10,634 nt of DNA from Psychromonas sp. (GTDB lineage: Bacteria > Pseudomonadota > Gammaproteobacteria > Enterobacterales > Psychromonadaceae): contig JAGLDN010000098.1 of NCBI GenBank assembly GCA_023145575.1, positions 1 through 10,634 of the forward strand, read 5' to 3'. Below, one piece after another: positions 1 through 6,812 of the stretch. Each line of letters starts with the position of its first letter. The first letter of the stretch is position 1. The notes beneath the pieces were generated by a model. The model worked only from the letters and a program-made list of their open reading frames with translations, did not search any database and was not told where the DNA came from. The position numbers and the translations under genes are program-made.

Positions 1-3
1 TAG

Positions 4-108
4 AATAACTATTTAGGAATTAAAAATAAAGCCAGCGTTATTGATGGCTCCTATACTTGCAAGGATGCACAAAGAAAAAATGTGCGCGTAATAGTGAAGG
101 TATTGTAA
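4..108 (+). other. Open frame at left edge, possible gene tail or remnant
   Basis: The frame stays open for 34 codons between a TAG at 1-3 and a TAA at 106-108. It has no ATG, GTG or TTG suited to be a start near its beginning. The encoded peptide has a plausible protein composition, with a GSYTCKDA segment followed by an alternating valine/basic stretch (VRVIVKV) that would suit a terminal beta strand. It could be the decayed 3' end of a gene lying to the left, shifted out of frame, or a chance open frame in AT-rich DNA. It converges on the metallopeptidase gene, whose stop is 35 nt away. I do not recognise the family. Confidence 0.2.
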
Positions 109-143
109 TAATGTTTTATTGAATTTGAAGTTTGCAACTTGCG

Positions 144-872
144 TTATAATATAGTACAACCTTCATTTTTAGCCAAGAGCGTTACAAAGTAGGCCAAGCA
201 GTCGGCATGCTTAAGTGCTCGAGCACTGTCCTGAAGAGCCAACGCTTTGCATTCCTTTTCGCCATATACATCAACGCCTTCTCTATTGGTATCAACAGTA
301 GATAATATTTTATGGGATAATTCATGGTAGATGATTTTTGAAATGCCTTCTATGGATCTCCAAAAAAGAAGCGTGTCACCTGTAATATATAGTTTCAGAC
401 CTGAGCCTACATGGCTTAAGGCCCTTGAATTATTACAACGAACAGATAGCATGTGTACAAAACCTTCCACTTTAGTATCCTTGGATAAATCGGTAATGGT
501 TTTATTACCTAATTTAATCTCTTTTTTTTGATAGCGTTCAGGTCTATTAGGTACTGGTACGATGCTATGATATCGATGTACCAATCTTTTATTCCGCCCA
601 TCAATAAAGTGAAGCTGGCTTTCATTATCTTTCAATATTGCATGCATCCGTGAAACACTGGATTTTACATATTGAATTGTTTCAAATTCATCATTTCCGA
701 ACCATAATCTTAGTTTATTAAGATGGTTTTTGAAATCTGATTTGGCAGCCTTCATAGCGTCACATGAATCTACGAAGCAATTTATCACTGCTAGCTCAAG
801 ACGATCTTTCTCCCCAAAAGTAAAGGTACACTCCCCTTCTGATCCATATGGCAAATAATTAATAGTTATCAT
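144..872 (-). CDS. M35-like (aspzincin) zinc metallopeptidase with C-terminal CaaX box, candidate effector
   Basis: Predicted zinc endopeptidase of 242 residues. The C-terminal half carries the aspzincin pattern: HELSH at residues 183-187 (two His ligands and the catalytic Glu184), then STVD, with Asp194 as the likely third ligand (Asp201 is the alternative). A VYGEKECKALAL block and a HADCLAYF block near 222-229 follow; they match the conserved YG..C..LA and NADSY.YF parts of Lys-specific/deuterolysin-like M35 domains. The WFG at 57-59 also fits the N-terminal part of that domain. In fungal and Aeromonas M35 enzymes the ligand motif is GTxD; here Gly is Ser, and there are extra residues before the YG. 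There is no signal peptide or membrane segment, so Sec export is unlikely. The last four residues are Cys-Thr-Ile-Leu, a CaaX prenylation box of the type read by geranylgeranyltransferase I in eukaryotes. GGAGAA sits 5 nt before the ATG, supporting this start. Enzyme family fairly sure; effector role inferred. Confidence 0.8.
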   Translation of the reverse strand: MITINYLPYGSEGECTFTFGEKDRLELAVINCFVDSCDAMKAAKSDFKNHLNKLRLWFGNDEFETIQYVKSSVSRMHAILKDNESQLHFIDGRNKRLVHRYHSIVPVPNRPERYQKKEIKLGNKTITDLSKDTKVEGFVHMLSVRCNNSRALSHVGSGLKLYITGDTLLFWRSIEGISKIIYHELSHKILSTVDTNREGVDVYGEKECKALALQDSARALKHADCLAYFVTLLAKNEGCTIL

Positions 873-1061
873 ATATATTCTCCAAATTAATTTAAAGTCA
901 TTCCGTTGAGTCTTAATAATTCTTTGTTAAATTTGTTTCTTAAAAATTGGATCATACCCAGCACGGCGTTTTCTCTAAAGCCTGATAAAATATCTCTACG
1001 TCACATAATATACGACGCGCCATAACGCTTATATTTTATTTGCTGTTTGGGCACAGTTTGA

Positions 1062-1412
1062 CTAATGTATGCTGGCAGATTTACTGCTAATAGGGCAGGG
1101 ATTTGACTGATTTATCGTTATAATTGCCCCGTTTTGATAGGTACAATAACGATTAAAGCTCTTCACGTATTGACTTTTTAGCGGAGCCACCATATTTTTT
1201 TTTATGTTAATAACGGGGGAAATACTGTTTGATCCTTCGGCTTGATTAGAGATTGGACAAATTGCTGTTGAACTCACTGTCGATACGCCACCATCAGTGT
1301 AATAGCAATAAGTATAAAATCCTTGAATTTCTCTCTTTTTAAGCGATCCCCATGCAAACGAAGTCAAACTAAATGACATTAGAATAAATAAAGCAATCAT
1401 TCTTGAAATCAT
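1062..1412 (-). CDS. Small exported protein with two C-x15-C modules
   Basis: Encodes 116 residues of unknown function. Residues 1-20 form a typical Sec signal peptide: MISR, then a hydrophobic core, ending SFA before WGS. The mature protein holds two similar modules, YC.Y..GG.ST...CPIS around Cys36/Cys52 and YC.Y..G..I....CPIS around Cys90/Cys106. Both have exactly 15 residues between the cysteines, and equivalent cysteines are 54 residues apart. This suggests an internal duplication and two disulfide-bonded units in the periplasm or outside the cell. A Shine-Dalgarno AAGAGAGG lies 5 nt before the ATG; a second ATG at codon 5 would shorten the signal peptide only slightly. It lies on the same strand as the metallopeptidase gene, 189 nt upstream of it, so co-transcription is possible but not shown. 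Confidence 0.75.
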   Translation of the reverse strand: MISRMIALFILMSFSLTSFAWGSLKKREIQGFYTYCYYTDGGVSTVSSTAICPISNQAEGSNSISPVINIKKNMVAPLKSQYVKSFNRYCTYQNGAIITINQSNPCPISSKSASIH

Positions 1413-1451
1413 AATAAACCTCTCTTCAATCGTATTACATATTTTTACAAT

Positions 1452-1480
1452 ATTTTAGCATGTATTTATTTTTTTAGGTC
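1452..1480 (-). promoter_or_regulatory. Possible extended -10 promoter for the small exported protein
   Basis: On the minus strand TGCTAAAAT (1452-1460) reads as an extended -10 element (TGn-TAAAAT), about 40 nt before the ATG at 1412. The corresponding -35 region (GACCTA, 1475-1480) is poor, as is common for extended -10 promoters. The AT-rich background makes a chance match likely. Confidence 0.3.
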
Positions 1481-1648
1481 TATTTTCTGCTAGAATGTCA
1501 ATTATCATAGCGCCTTAAACTAATTTCCATTACAAATATGGTCAAAAAAGCAAATAAATTTCAGATGGTTATTTTGGTACTGATTATTCCATTTACAAAG
1601 CGTCCAATACACAAGTAACTCATTTCTAAGGAGTTCGATTAATACGTT

Positions 1649-1668
1649 ATTTACTGTAATAAGTAAAT
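1649..1668 (+). repeat. 7-bp dyad directly before the mnmA ribosome-binding site
   Basis: ATTTACT (1649-1655) and AGTAAAT (1662-1668) form a perfect inverted repeat with a 6-nt centre (GTAATA), ending 4 nt before the mnmA Shine-Dalgarno at 1673-1678. It could be an operator or a weak mRNA hairpin. The AT content makes chance a fair alternative. Confidence 0.25.
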
Positions 1669-1686
1669 TTTAGAGGAGATTAATTT

Positions 1687-2796
1687 ATGACACCAAAAAG
1701 TCAAATTAAAGTCATCGTCGGCATGTCTGGCGGCGTAGATTCCTCCGTATCTGCATATTTATTACTGCAACAAGGCTATCAGGTTGAAGGTCTGTTCATG
1801 AAAAATTGGGAAGAAGATGATACCCATGAATATTGTGCTGCCGCGCAAGATCTTCAAGATGCAAAATCGGTTTGTAATAAATTAAACATTAACCTTCATA
1901 CCATTAATTTCTCAGCAGAATATTGGGATAATGTATTCGAACATTTTTTAGCAGAATACAAAGCTGGGCGCACTCCAAATCCTGATATCATGTGTAACAA
2001 AGAAATCAAATTTAAAGCATTTTTAAGTTTTGCCGCAGAAGATCTCAATGCTGACTTTATCGCAACAGGTCACTATGTACGTCGCCGTAATATTGATGGA
2101 CATACACAGTTATTGCGCGGTTTAGACAGCAATAAAGATCAAAGCTACTTTTTATATGCTGTCGGGGAGAAACAAATAGCACAAACGCTTTTCCCTGTTG
2201 GTGAACTTGATAAACCTCAAGTGCGGCGCATTGCACAAGCACAAGATCTTATCACCCATAATAAGAAAGACAGTACGGGTATCTGTTTTATTGGCAAGCG
2301 AAAATTCACTGAGTTCTTACAAGAATACTTACCCGCACAACCAGGCGAGATAGTCACGCTAAAAGGTGAGGTGATTGGCACACATCAAGGCTTAATGTAC
2401 CATACCTTAGGGCAACGTAAAGGCCTAGGCATTGGTGGGTTACAAAATTCAAGTGAAGATCCTTGGTATGTTGTTGGCAAAGATATGCACAACAATCGCT
2501 TATGCGTAGTACAAGGTGCAAACCACCCTGCACTGTTCTCTTTCGGTCTTATTGCAAAGCAGTGTGATTGGATTGATAGTAAAATTAAGACAAGCCCTTT
2601 TCAATGTACTGTAAAGACGCGTTATCGCCAACAAGATATTCCATGCGTCGTCACACCAGTTGATGATAACACACTTAAAGTCATTTTTGAAAAGCCACAG
2701 CTTGCTGTCACACCAGGTCAATCAGCAGTATTTTACTTGGATGAATTGTGTCTTGGTGGCGCAATTATTGAACAACACCTACAGGAATATGTATAA
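1687..2796 (+). CDS. mnmA: tRNA-specific 2-thiouridylase MnmA
   Basis: MnmA (TrmU) catalyses ATP-dependent 2-thiolation of the wobble uridine in tRNA Lys, Glu and Gln, taking sulfur relayed from IscS through the Tus system in the cytosol. The 369 residues match the E. coli length (368). Visible features are the PP-loop SGGVDSS (residues 14-20) that activates the target base with ATP, the catalytic Cys103 in NPDIMCNKEIKF, and the persulfide Cys200 in STGICFIGKR. They correspond to E. coli Cys102 and Cys199. The ATATGHY-like (IATGHY) and DQSYFL blocks are also conserved. GAGGAG at 1673-1678 lies 8 nt before the ATG. hflD follows after only 3 nt, the usual gammaproteobacterial arrangement. Confidence 0.97.
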   Translation: MTPKSQIKVIVGMSGGVDSSVSAYLLLQQGYQVEGLFMKNWEEDDTHEYCAAAQDLQDAKSVCNKLNINLHTINFSAEYWDNVFEHFLAEYKAGRTPNPDIMCNKEIKFKAFLSFAAEDLNADFIATGHYVRRRNIDGHTQLLRGLDSNKDQSYFLYAVGEKQIAQTLFPVGELDKPQVRRIAQAQDLITHNKKDSTGICFIGKRKFTEFLQEYLPAQPGEIVTLKGEVIGTHQGLMYHTLGQRKGLGIGGLQNSSEDPWYVVGKDMHNNRLCVVQGANHPALFSFGLIAKQCDWIDSKIKTSPFQCTVKTRYRQQDIPCVVTPVDDNTLKVIFEKPQLAVTPGQSAVFYLDELCLGGAIIEQHLQEYV

Positions 2797-2799
2797 CTT

Positions 2800-3429
2800 A
2801 TGTCATTTCACGATTTACCCTCACGTTGCATTGCATTTTCAGCAATGTGCCAAGCAGCATCACTAGTTGATCAAATTGCAAGAACAGGCATCTGCTCTGA
2901 TGTAATTGCCTTTGAAGCTTCATTGATGTCAACACTAAAAATAGATAGCGACTCGCCACTTCAAATTTATGGGGCGTATGAATCACTGGCGGTTGGCATT
3001 AAATCCGCAATCGAACAATTGGAGAACACCGAAGGCAAGCGTAATATGCAAGTGACAAAATACATCATCGGCATGATCTCACTTGAAAATAAACTCACAG
3101 CAAATTCATCTTTAGTTAATATCCTTAGTGAGCGCATTAATCAAGTGCAACGACAACTTTCACATGTAAATATCAGTGATATATCCGTTTTAAAAAACTT
3201 CGATTCAATATACAAAGACATTATTAGCGATCTCGGACCTAAAATTCAAGTAAACGGCACACCTGCCTGCCTACAACAAGAAATCAGCCAACACAAAATT
3301 CGCGCGCTCCTGTTATCAGGTGTGCGCGCGGCAGTATTATGGCGACAGCTCGGAGGAAAACGTCGCCAGCTTATTTTTTCACGTAAAGCCATATTGAATC
3401 AATTAAAACAAGATTTAGTTCGCGTTTAG
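2800..3429 (+). CDS. hflD: High frequency lysogenization protein HflD homolog
   Basis: HflD is a peripheral inner-membrane protein. In E. coli it binds lambda CII and affects lysogenization; its normal housekeeping role is unclear. The 209 residues match the family length (213 in E. coli), and the all-helical composition fits. The N-terminal AFSAMCQAASLVDQIARTG stretch and the C-terminal RALLLSGVRAAVLWRQLGGK stretch are the family's recognisable ends. The start lies 3 nt after the mnmA stop. The only Shine-Dalgarno-like sequence (AGGA near 2782-2785, inside mnmA) is rather distant, so translation is probably coupled to mnmA. The position between mnmA and purB is the conserved gammaproteobacterial context and strengthens the call. 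Confidence 0.93.
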   Translation: MSFHDLPSRCIAFSAMCQAASLVDQIARTGICSDVIAFEASLMSTLKIDSDSPLQIYGAYESLAVGIKSAIEQLENTEGKRNMQVTKYIIGMISLENKLTANSSLVNILSERINQVQRQLSHVNISDISVLKNFDSIYKDIISDLGPKIQVNGTPACLQQEISQHKIRALLLSGVRAAVLWRQLGGKRRQLIFSRKAILNQLKQDLVRV

Positions 3430-3467
3430 AATAAATCTAACCATTAACAGCTTCAAAGGAAAAAGAC

Positions 3468-4847
3468 ATGAAACTTTCAGAACTTACCGCAATATCCCCA
3501 ATAGATGGGCGTTACGGTAATAAAACAGCTGTTTTACGAAATATATTCAGTGAATTTGGTCTGATGAAATTTCGGGTGGAAGTTGAAATTCGCTGGTTAC
3601 AAAAATTAGCACAGACAACACAAATTAAAGAAGTACCTGTCTTTTCTGATCAAGCTAATGATCATCTAAATAACATTATCAGCAACTTTAGTGAAGGTGA
3701 TGCACAACGTGTTAAAAACATTGAAGCGACAACAAACCATGATATGAAAGCGGTTGAATATTTTTTAAAAGAAAAAGTCAGTGGTATTGAAGAGCTACAT
3801 AGCGTATCTGAATTTATTCATTTTGCGTGCACTTCTGAAGACATTAATAACTTAGCACATGCACTCATGCTAAACCATGTCAAAATACAAGTCATTTTAC
3901 CTTATTGCAACAAGTTAGTTACTGCAATTAAAGAAAAAGCAATGGAATATAAAACAATGCCAATGATGTCGCGTACACATGGACAACCTGCATCGCCAAC
4001 CACACTTGGTAAAGAGATGGCAAATGTGGTTGCTCGTCTGCAGCGACAAATAATACAAATTAAAAACACCGAAATATTAGGCAAAATAAACGGTGCTGTC
4101 GGTAACTACAATGCGCACCTAAGTGCTTATCCAAAAATTGATTGGCAAAAATTATCATCGCAATTTGTAACAGGCTTAGGCGTGAAATTTAACCCTTACA
4201 CCACGCAAATAGAGCCCCATGACTATATTGCTGAATTATTTAATGCCATTGCACGTTTTAACACTATTTTATTAGATTTTAATCGAGATATTTGGGGCTA
4301 TATTTGCCTTGGACACTTCAAACAAAAAACCATTGAAGGCGAAATTGGATCATCAACAATGCCGCACAAAGTAAATCCAATCGACTTTGAAAACTCAGAA
4401 GGGAATTTAGGGCTCGCCAATGCTATTTTTAATCACCTCGCCGCTAAATTGCCCATCTCTCGTTGGCAACGTGATTTAACTGACTCAACCGTATTGCGTA
4501 ACCTCGGTGTGTCAATTGGCTACTCTATTATTGCATACCAATCATGCCTTAAAGGGATCAGCAAGCTTCAGCCTAATAAAGAAAATATGCTAAATGATCT
4601 CGACTCAAATTGGGAAGTACTCGCAGAGCCAATTCAAACGGTGATGCGCCGCTATGGCATCGAACAGCCCTATGAAAAACTAAAATTGTTGACACGCGGA
4701 AAACGTGTAAATGGTGATGACATTGCAAACTTTATTGATACACTTACGTTACCCGATAGTGTTAAAGATGAGCTTAAGAGAATGACACCTGCAACATACA
4801 TTGGCCAAGCAATTGAATTAGTTGAAAAACTAATCTCATCGCAATGA
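3468..4847 (+). CDS. purB: Adenylosuccinate lyase PurB
   Basis: PurB releases fumarate from SAICAR in IMP synthesis and from adenylosuccinate in AMP synthesis, as a cytosolic homotetramer. The 459 residues agree with E. coli PurB (456), so it belongs to the long gammaproteobacterial type. Catalytic landmarks: TSED at 122-125, general acid His171 in SRTHGQPAS, and general base Ser295 in the superfamily signature GSSTMPHKVNP (294-304). The N-terminal LTAISPIDGRYG motif confirms the start, and AAGGA at 3456-3460 lies 7 nt upstream. The gene is 38 nt downstream of hflD with no visible terminator between, so it is probably the last gene of the mnmA-hflD-purB unit. Its stop codon lies in the 3' arm of the terminator hairpin. 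Confidence 0.97.
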   Translation: MKLSELTAISPIDGRYGNKTAVLRNIFSEFGLMKFRVEVEIRWLQKLAQTTQIKEVPVFSDQANDHLNNIISNFSEGDAQRVKNIEATTNHDMKAVEYFLKEKVSGIEELHSVSEFIHFACTSEDINNLAHALMLNHVKIQVILPYCNKLVTAIKEKAMEYKTMPMMSRTHGQPASPTTLGKEMANVVARLQRQIIQIKNTEILGKINGAVGNYNAHLSAYPKIDWQKLSSQFVTGLGVKFNPYTTQIEPHDYIAELFNAIARFNTILLDFNRDIWGYICLGHFKQKTIEGEIGSSTMPHKVNPIDFENSEGNLGLANAIFNHLAAKLPISRWQRDLTDSTVLRNLGVSIGYSIIAYQSCLKGISKLQPNKENMLNDLDSNWEVLAEPIQTVMRRYGIEQPYEKLKLLTRGKRVNGDDIANFIDTLTLPDSVKDELKRMTPATYIGQAIELVEKLISSQ

Positions 4848-4860
4848 GATTAGTTTTATT
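4826..4860 (+). terminator. Rho-independent terminator overlapping the purB stop
   Basis: A perfect 14-bp inverted repeat, with arms 4826-4839 and 4844-4857 and a 4-nt CGCA loop, ends in TTTT followed by ATTT. The purB TGA (4845-4847) lies at the start of the 3' arm, so the last codons of purB encode the 5' arm. Stem GC content is low, but length and tight loop compensate. It closes the mnmA-hflD-purB unit. Confidence 0.85.
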
Positions 4861-4959
4861 TACAAATAATGCTACAGTAACAGGATTGGTCAGTTCAATA
4901 TGATGCATTTATTTGAATAACACTTTGTTTCTTACGCAAGAATTAAGGAGAAGTTGCTT

Positions 4960-5022
4960 ATGTGTAGCCGTAAAATTGATCAAGTATTCACTGCCACTGA
5001 TCTATACCCATACATTTTTTAA
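4960..5022 (+). CDS. Possible 20-residue leader ORF ahead of gdpD
   Basis: A 20-codon ORF starts at an ATG placed 9 nt after a perfect Shine-Dalgarno (AAGGAG, 4945-4950), the best ribosome-binding site in this intergenic region. The peptide begins MCSRKIDQVF and resembles nothing I know. Its TAA overlaps an ATG (TAATG at 5020-5024) opening a 7-codon ORF (5022-5045). That ORF's own TAA in turn overlaps the gdpD ATG (TAATG at 5043-5047). gdpD lacks a convincing ribosome-binding site, so this chain could feed ribosomes to gdpD by termination-reinitiation. It may instead be a chance arrangement or the stump of a lost gene. Confidence 0.35.
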   Translation: MCSRKIDQVFTATDLYPYIF

Positions 5023-5044
5023 TGAATTTAAGTAACTTAATGTA

Positions 5045-5767
5045 ATGGAAATTATTGCCCACAGAGGTCTTAGTGGTTTAGAGCCTGAAAATACATTACT
5101 GGCAATTAACGCAGCCCTTGAGTTAAATGTAGACGGGATAGAAATAGATCTATACGAAATAGATGGAAAAATAATCGTTATTCATGATCGAATACTTGAT
5201 AGAACCACCTCTGGAAAAGGTCAAATAACAGATCATAGTTTTAAATATTTACGCACATTAGACGCGGGAAAACGCGAGAAAATACCGACACTAGATGAAG
5301 CGCTTAACCTCATTAATGGTAGGACTGTTATCCACTTAGAACTCAAGTGCATTAACAACCCTGCACTTTTATTTTCCTACCTTGACGATGCAGTAAAAAA
5401 CACACCTATCACGGCGTCACACATTATACTAAGCTCATTTAACCATCATATCTTAAATGAAGTACACCAGAAGCGGCCAGAATTTCCCATTGGCGCATTA
5501 ACCTCATGCATTCCTCTTGACTATGCAAAATTTGCCCAAGAGCTAAATGCATACTCCGTAAATGTTCATCTTGATTTCATTAATCAAAAATTTGTCACTG
5601 ATGCACACCAAAAAGGCATGAAGATATTTGTATACACAGTAGATCGTAAAACAGATATAAAAACAATGATGGATCTTGCCGTTGACGGGATATTTTCTAA
5701 CTTCCCACACCAAGCAAAACAATATCTAAAATGCCTGCAAAAAATCTTGGATCATCCTAAAGCCTAG
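5045..5767 (+). CDS. Glycerophosphodiester phosphodiesterase (GDPD/UgpQ-like)
   Basis: Hydrolyses glycerophosphodiesters to sn-glycerol-3-phosphate and an alcohol, recycling phospholipid head-group products. The TIM-barrel signature is complete: His6-Arg7 in IIAHRGLSGLEPENT, Glu33 and Asp35 in DGIEIDLY (metal ligands), His47 in VIHDRILDRTT, the HLELK strand, and VDGIFSNFP near the C-terminus. The 240 residues match the cytosolic UgpQ type (247 in E. coli), and there is no signal peptide. No in-frame start lies upstream because a TAA occurs at 5033-5035, so the ATG at 5045 is forced although no Shine-Dalgarno precedes it (see the leader ORF). It stands alone between the purB terminator and the amino-acid transporter promoter. 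Substrate preference cannot be read from the sequence. Confidence 0.93.
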   Translation: MEIIAHRGLSGLEPENTLLAINAALELNVDGIEIDLYEIDGKIIVIHDRILDRTTSGKGQITDHSFKYLRTLDAGKREKIPTLDEALNLINGRTVIHLELKCINNPALLFSYLDDAVKNTPITASHIILSSFNHHILNEVHQKRPEFPIGALTSCIPLDYAKFAQELNAYSVNVHLDFINQKFVTDAHQKGMKIFVYTVDRKTDIKTMMDLAVDGIFSNFPHQAKQYLKCLQKILDHPKA

Positions 5768-5887
5768 GGCAAAAATAGATAGGTATGTGGTACATCGCTC
5801 GTGAGCATACAATAGACCTTTCGTCTTGTACTAAATATTTCATTTTTTTACTTCAGTTCTAGCGCCACAATTAATTTTTTTAATGAT

Positions 5888-5897
5888 AAGGGGAGGT
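5888..5897 (+). other. Orphan Shine-Dalgarno-like sequence
   Basis: AAGGGGAGGT is a near-perfect anti-SD match. No ATG, GTG or TTG follows at a usable distance; the next bases are an A/T-only tract. The ATG at 5883 lies before it and therefore cannot use it. It may be a relic of a lost gene start or chance. Confidence 0.3.
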
Positions 5898-5969
5898 AGC
5901 CAAAATTTTAAAAATATTTTTTTAACGTCTATTCTGGTAGTTTATTTTACATTAAATTTCATATTTCCG

Positions 5970-5998
5970 TTACAATCTACTCAGATATCAGGTATAAT
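5970..5998 (+). promoter_or_regulatory. Sigma70-type promoter of the amino-acid transporter genes
   Basis: TTACAA (-35, 5970-5975), a 17-bp spacer and a consensus TATAAT (-10, 5993-5998) put the transcription start near 6005. That is about 25 nt before the ATG at 6030. The promoter decides the ATPase start: the longer frame from 5883 would begin upstream of the transcript. No operator dyad is evident around it. Confidence 0.65.
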
Positions 5999-6029
5999 GT
6001 TAAATCATTCCATTAAAAAAATATTATTA

Positions 6030-6797
6030 ATGACTCAAGTAGCTTTATCTATTAAAAACTTACACAAATTTTATGCTGATAACGAAGTATTAAAAGGAAT
6101 TAATTTAGAAGCAAACAAAGGGGATGTTATCTCTATATTAGGGGCGTCAGGCTCAGGGAAAAGCACCCTATTGCGCTGTATTAATTTATTAGAAAAGCCC
6201 TCCTCAGGTGAAATTAGAATCAGTGGCGAATTAATTAAAATGAGATATGATAAGATACGCGGCTCAGTTCCCGTTTCAATTAAACAGGTTCAACGTATTC
6301 GTAGCCGGTTAGCCATGGTATTTCAAAACTTTAATTTATGGTCACACATGACGGTGCTAGAAAACATCATTGAGGCACCGATACATGTGTTGGGTATCGG
6401 CAAAAAAGAGGCAGTTGCCAGTGCTAAGACAATATTAAAACGTGTCGGTTTATATAAATGCAAAAACATGTACCCAGGAAAACTTTCAGGCGGTCAGCAA
6501 CAACGTGTTGCAATAGCACGAGCACTCGCCGTAGAGCCTGATGTCATGTTATTTGACGAGCCTACTTCGTCACTTGATCCTGAATTAGTTGGCGAAGTTT
6601 TAAATTTGATACGCGACCTTGCCGAAGAAGGCAGAACAATGCTTGTCGTCACGCATGAAATGAGTTTTGCTCGCAATGTCTCTAATAGAGTAATCTTTTT
6701 ACACCAAGGTCTGATCGAAGAAGATGGCAAACCCGAACAAGTTTTTCAAAATCCATCATCAGAACGTTTTAAACAATTTATTTCGTCGGTTTACTAA
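6030..6797 (+). CDS. HisP-like ATPase of a polar (basic) amino-acid ABC transporter
   Basis: Cytosolic ATPase powering uptake through the HisQ/HisM-like pair encoded downstream. Taken from ATG 6030, the protein has 255 residues, close to HisP (257). Motifs: Walker A GASGSGKST (38-46), Q-loop Gln99 in VFQNFNLWSHMTVLENI, signature LSGGQQQRV (152-160), Walker B VMLFDE with Glu177, D-loop SSLD, and H-loop His209. The FNLWSHMTVLENI.EAPI.VLG stretch is typical of HisP/AotP importers for His, Arg, Lys or ornithine. The frame is open back to 5883, but the extra 49 residues are AT-driven and absent from the family, and the promoter at 5970-5998 lies inside them. The Shine-Dalgarno at 6030 is weak. The gene abuts the binding-protein gene. 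Unlike enteric hisJQMP, the ATPase comes first. Confidence 0.92.
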   Translation: MTQVALSIKNLHKFYADNEVLKGINLEANKGDVISILGASGSGKSTLLRCINLLEKPSSGEIRISGELIKMRYDKIRGSVPVSIKQVQRIRSRLAMVFQNFNLWSHMTVLENIIEAPIHVLGIGKKEAVASAKTILKRVGLYKCKNMYPGKLSGGQQQRVAIARALAVEPDVMLFDEPTSSLDPELVGEVLNLIRDLAEEGRTMLVVTHEMSFARNVSNRVIFLHQGLIEEDGKPEQVFQNPSSERFKQFISSVY

Positions 6798-6812
6798 GTG
6801 TTTTATTCACTC

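Noticed and set aside
100..143. Terminator after the M35-like gene (AAGTT/AACTT dyad)
   Set aside because: The stem is only 5 bp with a 3-nt loop, and no T run follows on the minus strand.
1538..1618. 26-codon hydrophobic ORF upstream of mnmA
   Set aside because: It has no Shine-Dalgarno, and hydrophobic peptides arise easily from T-rich sequence.
2057..2242. Antisense ORFs inside mnmA, hflD, purB and the transporter genes
   Set aside because: They are fully contained in well-recognised genes, lack ribosome-binding sites and show no family motif.
5770..5830. Candidate terminator after the glycerophosphodiesterase gene
   Set aside because: GCTC-GT-GAGC has a 2-nt loop and no following T run, and the AGAC/GTCT pair is only 4 bp. 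No credible hairpin terminator could be built.
5883..6029. N-terminal 49-residue hydrophobic extension of the transporter ATPase
   Set aside because: A promoter lies inside it, its SD-like sequence is after rather than before the ATG, HisP-type ATPases start at the equivalent of 6030, and the residues follow from A/T runs.
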